10,582 nucleotides of DNA from an uncultured Bacilli bacterium (GTDB taxonomy: Bacteria; Bacillota_I; Bacilli_A; RF39; UBA660), in NCBI GenBank assembly GCA_947624095.1, contig CANQIR010000029.1, positions 1-10,582 on the forward strand, in the 5' to 3' direction. Position 1 is the stretch's first letter. The number at the start of each line of letters is the position of its first letter. Positions 6,463 to 10,582 of this stretch are shown one piece after another. The notes beneath the pieces are model-generated. The model saw only the letters and a program-made list of their open reading frames with translations. It did no database searches and was not told where the DNA came from. Position numbers and translations under genes: made by a program.

Positions 6463-9081
6463 ATGGCGGGAACTGAATCACCACATACTCTTTTTGATTG
6501 GCAAATAGTTCATTTAGCTATTGGCGATTTGGAAAGCGCCCATATTCCAATAGTAGATACTTATAAATTACTTAATGATTATAGTGTGAAATATTTAGAT
6601 CAAAATTTAAAACCTACTTATTATCCTAAAATTAATGAGCTGATAAGTAAGCTTTATTCTTTAGCAGCAACTGATGAAACTTTAAAAAACAAACTAGATA
6701 CGATTTATAATAAGATTGCCGAACTAGATACGAGTAATGCCGATGTTTATGTTGACTTTCCTGTTAGTGACGAACTAACTACTGCAATGAGTGAAGTAGG
6801 AGCTACTGTGGTAACTGATTATCAAACTGGAGCGGTAGAAATAGATGGAGAATATACGGAAGCTTGGTGGGAGAAATTATTCCAAGGGGGACGTGTTGAT
6901 TTCTTACTAAGTATTGTAGCTACTATTGTTAATGCTTTCGTTGATGTCGTTTATGGTTTAATTGGTTTATTAGACTCACTTGTAGATGGTATTGTTGCAA
7001 TGTTTGGTGGAGTTGTATCATTTTTCGGTTCAATATTTGGTTGTGATATGACTGGTTGGAATCAAGGCGTTATGAATTTTGTCGGACTGGATTGGGTAGA
7101 TGGTATTCGAAAAGCCATCGATCCTACAGGATTTGGTGGCTGGCTTGATAAATATAGTATGCTTTATAATACCAAAGCTGAAGATGCAATTATTGCTTTT
7201 TCGGAAGAAACTTGTGCAGCTTTAGTTGCTTTCTGTACACCGGTTGGTCCACTTGTTTATCTTGTTCAAGGTTGGGGTCAAGGTGCTGAAGCTCATTGGC
7301 AAAATGGTGGCTCATTCTGGGGCGGACAACTTGCCGGAGTTGCTTATGGTGGTATAAAAACTCTACTTGGTAAATTAATGATAAATCAAAATTTAAATTA
7401 TACGCAGACTTTAGGTAAGCACGTAGCTAAAGGTTCATATTCATTAGGACTTATGGAAGTTCGAGCACTAGCATTTACTTTATTTGATAAAGCTGGAGCG
7501 GCATTTGATAGATTGATAACTGGCGGTAATGGAACACCTGATCCAACAGTTACTGATGGTACTACTGGTGGAAATGGTCAAACCGAAGGTGGCGATGGCC
7601 AAACTGAAGGTGGCGATGGTGATGGTTCACAAGGCGATGGCAACGGAGATTCTTCAGGTGACGGAACACAGGGTGATGGAGAAAATGGAAATACTGGCGT
7701 AGGACCTTCTGGCGGTGATATACCTGGTGGCAATAATAATAACGGCGGTGGCGGTAATTCTAATACCGGTGGTGGAAGTGGTACTCCGGGAGGTGGCGTA
7801 CCTGGTGGAGCCGGAGCTGCTGGTGCTGGTGCCGTTGTAGCGGGAACTGATACGGAATCTGATGATAAAAAAGAAGAAGATGTTAAGGAAGAAGATGCTG
7901 GTGATGAATCTGAAAAGGAAAATGAGGATAAGGAACCAGAAAATAATGAATTAACACATTCGGATACAACTGGTTGGGATCGTTATCAAGAAGCTTTAGA
8001 GGAAAGAGTATCATATTTATATAAGAATGATCCAGAAGCATTAGTTAATCAATTAAAGGAATACGGCTATAGCGAGGAACAAATAGAAAAAATTATGAGT
8101 GATGAAGCGATTGCTAAAGAAGCAGTATTTAGACAAGAACACGCTAATAGAATGGAACAAATGCTAGAAATTCATGATAAATTTGCTAATGATCCGGATG
8201 CTTTGATCAGTCAATTAAAAGATTATAATTATACTGATAAAGAAATCGAAATTATTATGAAAGATGAAAAATTAGTTCGTGAAGCTGTTACAAATGGGGA
8301 ACTAGTAAATAACTTTGGTATTGATTCAGAAAATTTTGATAGAGTAATCGAAATTAATGATATGTATTATAATGATCAAGATGCTCTTAAGGATTTATTA
8401 AAAGAGTATGGATATAATGATAGACAAATTGAACATTTACTTGAAGATAGAGAAATGATGCAAGAAGCAGTACTTGCTTATGAAGATCAAGTAAAATTTG
8501 AACAAACCTTAGATGATTTAATTAAGAATCCAGAAGATGTAGAAACACCGGAAGATAAAGTTGAACCTTCAGTAACGGTTAATCCGGATGGATCAACTAC
8601 ATATTCAAGTGGTAGTGGAAGCTCTAGTGAAGGATCAACGCTTGATGAATTATTACAAGCAGATGGATTTGGACCAAGTAGTGATGGAGTAATTCATTTA
8701 GGAAGTAGCGGAGGAGTAAACGCTAATGATAATGTAGCTGGTGGTAGTACGTTACCTGATGGAACTGTAGTACTTGGTGGGACGACTGGTTCTGACAATG
8801 GTGATCTAAGTGGGATAACTGCTAATGGCGAAGTTGTTAATGGAAGTCATAGTGTAGAGAATGCTACTAACGGGGCAGTTGTGAATGATAATAGTGAAAA
8901 TGTAGTAACGGATAGTAATAAGACAAGTACTCAACAAAATGAAGTGCCTAATAATGGAGGCGTTACTCATTTAGGTAGTACAGGATCTAATATAAATAAT
9001 TCTCAAACTACGGTTGGAGTTAATAATGGATATCAACAAAAATATGGTGTTGATGAAGATGGAAATATAATATTTATGTAA
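6463..9081 (+). CDS. Large multi-domain T7SS-linked protein, likely secreted or surface substrate (unknown family)
   Basis: 872 residues, unrecognised as a whole. GGAGGG (6449-6454) lies 8 nt before the ATG. Regions: 1-100, helical and Esx-like in composition, with no signal peptide; 145-195, strongly hydrophobic and Gly-rich (VDFLLSIVATIVNAF through FFGSIFG); 246-303, a second hydrophobic part with a glycine zipper G288xxxG292xxxG296; 353-460, a Gly/Asp/Asn/Ser-rich low-complexity linker; 462-497, an acidic Glu/Asp/Lys linker; 505-679, three repeats of about 55-60 residues; 700-872, a Ser/Gly/Asn-rich tail with two GVxHLGSxG copies. No LXG motif, nuclease, NADase or other toxin active site is visible, and no immunity gene follows. 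The absence of a signal peptide and the T7SS context suggest export by this system, with the hydrophobic core interacting with membranes. A membrane-bound structural part of the apparatus is the main alternative. Confidence 0.88.
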   Translation: MAGTESPHTLFDWQIVHLAIGDLESAHIPIVDTYKLLNDYSVKYLDQNLKPTYYPKINELISKLYSLAATDETLKNKLDTIYNKIAELDTSNADVYVDFPVSDELTTAMSEVGATVVTDYQTGAVEIDGEYTEAWWEKLFQGGRVDFLLSIVATIVNAFVDVVYGLIGLLDSLVDGIVAMFGGVVSFFGSIFGCDMTGWNQGVMNFVGLDWVDGIRKAIDPTGFGGWLDKYSMLYNTKAEDAIIAFSEETCAALVAFCTPVGPLVYLVQGWGQGAEAHWQNGGSFWGGQLAGVAYGGIKTLLGKLMINQNLNYTQTLGKHVAKGSYSLGLMEVRALAFTLFDKAGAAFDRLITGGNGTPDPTVTDGTTGGNGQTEGGDGQTEGGDGDGSQGDGNGDSSGDGTQGDGENGNTGVGPSGGDIPGGNNNNGGGGNSNTGGGSGTPGGGVPGGAGAAGAGAVVAGTDTESDDKKEEDVKEEDAGDESEKENEDKEPENNELTHSDTTGWDRYQEALEERVSYLYKNDPEALVNQLKEYGYSEEQIEKIMSDEAIAKEAVFRQEHANRMEQMLEIHDKFANDPDALISQLKDYNYTDKEIEIIMKDEKLVREAVTNGELVNNFGIDSENFDRVIEINDMYYNDQDALKDLLKEYGYNDRQIEHLLEDREMMQEAVLAYEDQVKFEQTLDDLIKNPEDVETPEDKVEPSVTVNPDGSTTYSSGSGSSSEGSTLDELLQADGFGPSSDGVIHLGSSGGVNANDNVAGGSTLPDGTVVLGGTTGSDNGDLSGITANGEVVNGSHSVENATNGAVVNDNSENVVTDSNKTSTQQNEVPNNGGVTHLGSTGSNINNSQTTVGVNNGYQQKYGVDEDGNIIFM
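7576..7617 (+). repeat. Tandem 21-nt coding repeat (GQTEGGD x2)
   Basis: Two adjacent 21-nt units, 7576-7596 and 7597-7617, encode GQTEGGD twice (residues 372-385 of the 872-residue protein) and differ at two synonymous positions. It opens the Gly-rich linker, where repeat-number changes would lengthen or shorten the spacer without a frameshift. The third positions are more GC-rich than in neighbouring genes. Confidence 0.75.
7975..8499 (+). repeat. Three diverged protein repeats in the 872-residue protein
   Basis: Residues 505-679 hold three related helical units. Each carries ND(P/Q)(D/E)AL, then LK(E/D)Y(G/N)Y, then (Q/E)IExxM or QIExLL, and closes with (K/R/Q)EAV. The landmark Asn is at 522, 576 and 637 and the closing EAV at 553-555, 607-609 and 668-670, giving periods of 54 and 61 residues. 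Conservation is at protein level while the DNA has diverged, so the duplication is old and under selection. It suggests a three-unit helical binding module of unknown target. Confidence 0.8.
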
Positions 9082-9103
9082 GTCTTTAAATATTAAAATT
9101 TTA

Positions 9104-9112
9104 TGATATAAT
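9104..9112 (+). promoter_or_regulatory. Extended -10 promoter for the DUF4176 gene
   Basis: TGATATAAT (9104-9112) is a perfect -10 box with the upstream TG of extended -10 promoters. No good -35 box is present (TTTAAA at 9085-9090 is the best, spacer 16). It lies just after the stop of the 872-residue gene and would start transcription about 20 nt before the DUF4176 ATG, which has AGGAGGT at 9126-9132. There is no terminator between the two genes, so read-through is also likely. Confidence 0.65.
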
Positions 9113-9138
9113 ATAAAGAGAATAAAGGAGGTCTTTTT

Positions 9139-9699
9139 ATGGAAATTAATTTAAAGGAAAAGTATTTGCCGATTGGTACAGTTGTATTATTAAAAGGGGC
9201 AAAAAAGAGAATAATGATTACAGGATTTTGTGTGGTAGCACCAGATGTTGAAGGAAAGATGTTTGATTATTGTGGGTGCATTTATCCGGAAGGTTATTTA
9301 AATTCTACTCAGAATTGTTTGTTTAACCATCAACAAATAGATAAGGTTTATCACGTTGGTCTTGTGGATGAAGAGGAGAATAAATTTAAAGCACAATTGA
9401 AACAAATATCACCTATTGTAGAAGATGAATTTAAGAAATATGTTGCTCAAAAAGCTGATGGTAAAGGACAAGCACCAGTTCCACCAACACCACCAACACC
9501 ACCAGCAGCTCCTGTTCCACCGACTCCACCTGTACCGCCAGTGGCACCTGTTTCACCTGTAGCTGAACCAAGTCCTCAAGTGCAACCAACTGCACCAGCG
9601 GCGCCAGCGGCTCAACCAAATCCAACACCAACTACTAATGAAAATCAACCATCAGTGATTAATTTTATGGATAATACTGATAATAAAGCTAGCAATTAA
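9139..9699 (+). CDS. DUF4176 domain protein with proline-rich C-terminal tail
   Basis: 186 residues. Residues 1-90 fit the DUF4176 family found in Firmicutes T7SSb/LXG loci: YLPIGTVVLLKGAKKRIMI, DYCGCIYPEGYL, then FNHQQIDKVYHVGLVDEEE. Family members are small cytosolic proteins of unclear role, thought to assist effectors or the secretion apparatus. Residues 111-165 form an unusual tail with about 24 prolines in Pro-Pro-Thr/Val/Ala runs, then an Asn-rich end. Such a tail is probably extended and could bind a partner or span a distance; that is inference. AGGAGGT is 6 nt from the ATG and the gene has its own extended -10 promoter. The stop codon lies in the loop of the terminator. The open frame on the opposite strand here (9431-9631) is only a shadow of the Pro codons. 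Confidence 0.87.
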   Translation: MEINLKEKYLPIGTVVLLKGAKKRIMITGFCVVAPDVEGKMFDYCGCIYPEGYLNSTQNCLFNHQQIDKVYHVGLVDEEENKFKAQLKQISPIVEDEFKKYVAQKADGKGQAPVPPTPPTPPAAPVPPTPPVPPVAPVSPVAEPSPQVQPTAPAAPAAQPNPTPTTNENQPSVINFMDNTDNKASN

Positions 9700-9709
9700 G
9701 CTAGTTTTT
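9685..9709 (+). terminator. Intrinsic terminator closing the T7SS cassette
   Basis: AAAGCTAGC (9685-9693) pairs with GCTAGTTTT (9700-9708), with one G-U pair and a 6-nt loop, and T9705-T9709 follow. The DUF4176 stop codon TAA (9697-9699) sits in the loop, so ribosomes finishing that gene would cover the hairpin. The T-tract is short, so termination may be partial. Confidence 0.7.
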
Positions 9710-9712
9710 ATG

Positions 9713-9741
9713 TTGACTTTTGCATAAAAGTAGTTTATAAT
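9713..9741 (+). promoter_or_regulatory. Sigma-A promoter of the infC-rpmI operon
   Basis: TTGACT (9713-9718) and TATAAT (9736-9741) are 17 bp apart, the strongest promoter in the window. Transcription should start near 9748, leaving a leader of about 150 nt before infC. It starts a few bases after the T7SS terminator, so the translation operon is transcribed independently of the secretion genes. Confidence 0.9.
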
Positions 9742-9768
9742 TCATATTGTTATTGAAAAAGGAAAGCG

Positions 9769-9825
9769 ATGTGTCCACATCCACCTGATTGTATTATGAT
9801 TACGATAGGTAAAAGGCCAGGATGA
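9769..9825 (+). other. Possible 18-codon leader peptide ORF in the infC leader
   Basis: ATG 9769 opens 18 codons (MCPHPPDCIMITIGKRPG) ending at TGA 9823-9825, with AAGGA (9759-9763) 5 nt upstream. It overlaps the 5' arm of the proposed antiterminator, so translation would favour termination. It resembles no known peptide and may be chance, because short open frames are common in AT-rich DNA. Confidence 0.25.
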
Positions 9826-9848
9826 ATTAAATTAATTTTGGAATGGAT

Positions 9849-9876
9849 AAAGTGGATACTATGTGTCTACTTTTTT
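9849..9876 (+). terminator. Attenuator terminator just upstream of infC
   Basis: AAAGTGGATAC (9849-9859) pairs with GTGTCTACTTT (9863-9873), with two G-U pairs and a 3-nt TAT loop, followed by the T-run 9871-9876. It ends 8 nt before the infC ribosome site (GGAGGTG from 9885) and shares its 5' arm with the antiterminator, so it is a conditional terminator controlling entry into infC. Confidence 0.8.
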
Positions 9877-9897
9877 AATTGTATGGAGGTGTCTAAT

Positions 9898-10422
9898 ATA
9901 GCAAAGGATAAGAATGAACTACCGATTAATGAGCAGATAAGAGTGAGTGAGTTAATGGTTATTGGTCCAAATGGTGAACAGATGGGTATGAAAAATATTA
10001 ATGATGCATTGACATTAGCTAATTATGCAGGACTTGATCTTGTACTAATGAGTGGTAATGCAACACCAGCTGTAGGAAAGATTATGGACTATAACAAGTA
10101 TCGTTATGAAAAAGCAAAGAAATTAAAGGAAGCTCAAAAACGACAAAGAGAAAATAATAAGGATGTAAAGGAGTATCAATTATCAGTTACTATTGATATT
10201 CATGACTTTAATACGCGTAAAAAGAATGCGGCAGAATATTTACAAAAAGGTCATAAAATAAAAGCAACAATTAGATTTAAAGGAAGACAAATGGCACATC
10301 CGGAATTAGGTAAAGATGTATTACTTAGATTTGCTAATGAGTTAAGTGATATATCAGATATTGAAGCTCAACCAAAATTAGAAGGTAGAACAATGAGTAT
10401 GCTATTAGCACCAAAAAAATAA
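9898..10422 (+). CDS. infC: Translation initiation factor IF3, with probable ATA start
   Basis: IF3 binds the 30S subunit, prevents premature 50S joining and checks the start codon. Both IF3 domains are present: the N-terminal domain (PINEQIRVSELMVIGPNGEQMG), the Lys-rich linker (EKAKKLKEAQKRQREN), and the C-terminal domain (TIDIHDFNTRKKNAAEYLQKGHKIKATIRFKGR, closing LLAPKK). Starting at ATA 9898 gives 174 residues, the family's usual length. The start is chosen because GGAGGTG (9885-9891) lies 6 nt before it and homology begins there. The in-frame ATG 9883 overlaps that ribosome site and follows the terminator T-run, and the in-frame TTG 9838 lies before the attenuator, so both are unlikely. 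Non-canonical AUU-type starts are a known autoregulatory feature of infC, because IF3 discriminates against them. It is followed by rpmI after 18 nt. Confidence 0.95.
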   Translation: MAKDKNELPINEQIRVSELMVIGPNGEQMGMKNINDALTLANYAGLDLVLMSGNATPAVGKIMDYNKYRYEKAKKLKEAQKRQRENNKDVKEYQLSVTIDIHDFNTRKKNAAEYLQKGHKIKATIRFKGRQMAHPELGKDVLLRFANELSDISDIEAQPKLEGRTMSMLLAPKK

Positions 10423-10440
10423 AAGAGAGGAAGTTAAAAG

Positions 10441-10582
10441 ATGGCAAAAGGTAAACAAAAAACACATAAAGCTACTAGTAAAGTATTAAATGTAAGACCT
10501 GGTGGAACTATTAGTTATAAAAAATCAGGCGGTAATCACAAAACAAATAAAGATAGTGGTAAACAAGTAAGACAAAGAAGAA
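10441..10582 (+). CDS. rpmI: Ribosomal protein L35, N-terminal part (3' truncated by window edge)
   Basis: 47 codons of a very basic protein beginning MAKGKQKTHKATSKVLNVR, matching the L35 pattern (K-x-KTHxxxxKR, then a Gly-containing turn and further basic stretches). L35 is a small 50S subunit protein. The gene follows infC by 18 nt, with a purine-rich ribosome site (GAGAGGAAG, about 10425-10433), the standard infC-rpmI order, and rplT is expected just outside the window. The sequence after residue 20 (RPGGTISYKKSGGNHK) is more diverged than in Bacillus. The stop is not reached. Confidence 0.92.
   Translation, partial: MAKGKQKTHKATSKVLNVRPGGTISYKKSGGNHKTNKDSGKQVRQRR

Larger units (their letters stand above)
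9748..9897 (+). promoter_or_regulatory. infC leader RNA with alternative structures (L20-leader-like)
   Basis: The leader can fold in two exclusive ways. GTGTCCAC (9771-9778) pairs with GTGGATAC (9852-9859), and ATCCA (9779-9783) pairs with TGGAT (9844-9848), forming an antiterminator of 13 pairs with a 3-nt bulge. Alternatively GTGGATAC joins the terminator just before infC. CATCC (9778-9782) can also pair with GGATG (9820-9824), which would free the terminator. In Bacillus subtilis, ribosomal protein L20 represses infC-rpmI-rplT through a leader attenuator at this position, so L20 control is the likely role. The pairings are seen directly; the ligand is inferred. Confidence 0.7.

Noticed and set aside
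7552-7842. CRISPR-like or DNA-level repeat array in the Gly-rich segment
   Set aside because: The repeats are in-frame Gly/Asp/Asn codons of one long ORF, with only one short 21-nt tandem duplication and no spacer structure.
6463-9081. LXG-type toxin with immunity partner
   Set aside because: No LXG N-terminal pattern, no catalytic toxin motif and no following immunity-like gene could be seen; only the gene neighbourhood is similar.
9431-9631. 66-codon open frame on the minus strand
   Set aside because: It is antisense to the proline codons of the DUF4176 gene, yielding a Val/Leu-rich low-complexity product with no ribosome site or family resemblance.
9838-9897. N-terminal extension of IF3 from TTG 9838 or ATG 9883
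   Set aside because: The extension runs through the attenuator hairpin and T-run, has no IF3 homology, and the ribosome site at 9885-9891 serves the ATA at 9898.
1-10582. Insertion sequence, integrase or attachment-site direct repeats at the cassette borders
   Set aside because: No transposase or integrase ORF and no matching repeats next to thrS and infC were found by eye.

Overview
The window looks like a chromosomal segment from a low-GC (about 30% by eye) Gram-positive-lineage bacterium. It is probably an uncultured gut member of the Bacilli/Mollicutes-related groups (RF39, Erysipelotrichales or similar); this placement is inferred from composition and gene style, not from phylogeny. TGA acts as a stop in one gene and Trp is encoded by TGG, so the code is standard (table 11) and not the Mycoplasma code. 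All genes are on the + strand.

Layout. (1) Positions 1-380 hold the 3' end of thrS (threonyl-tRNA synthetase), followed by an intrinsic terminator. (2) Positions 412-9709 hold a type VII secretion (T7SSb/Ess-like) cassette. It starts at a near-consensus sigma-A promoter and runs essC (FtsK/SpoIIIE-type motor ATPase), an esaB/yukD-like ubiquitin-fold gene, two WXG100 (Esx) genes, a double-hairpin intergenic region, a small helical protein gene, and a very large unrecognised protein. That protein has a hydrophobic glycine-zipper core, a Gly-rich linker, an acidic linker, three helical repeats and a Gly/Ser/Asn-rich tail. A second promoter then drives a DUF4176 gene with a long proline-rich tail, closed by a terminator. 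(3) From 9713 the translation operon resumes. A TTGACT-17-TATAAT promoter leads into a structured leader with mutually exclusive antiterminator and terminator pairings (L20-leader-like), then infC (IF3), which apparently starts at a non-canonical ATA codon, and the 5' part of rpmI (L35).

How it fits together. thrS, infC and rpmI are classic neighbours (thrS-infC-rpmI-rplT), so the T7SS cassette appears to sit between thrS and infC, with its own promoters and terminators. EssC would power export, and EsaB is the usual small cytosolic T7SSb component. The two WXG100 proteins are the likely secreted substrates or co-substrates. The small helical protein, the 872-residue protein and the DUF4176 protein form a substrate/accessory group of the kind that travels with LXG-type T7SSb effectors, but no LXG domain, toxin active site or immunity gene is visible. 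The membrane components EsaA, EssA and EssB are not in this window.

Main points for a second look: the minimal T7SS locus at the thrS/infC junction, the 872-residue protein, the degenerate second and third EssC ATPase domains, the overlapping hairpins after the esx pair, and the infC leader with its ATA start and possible leader peptide.
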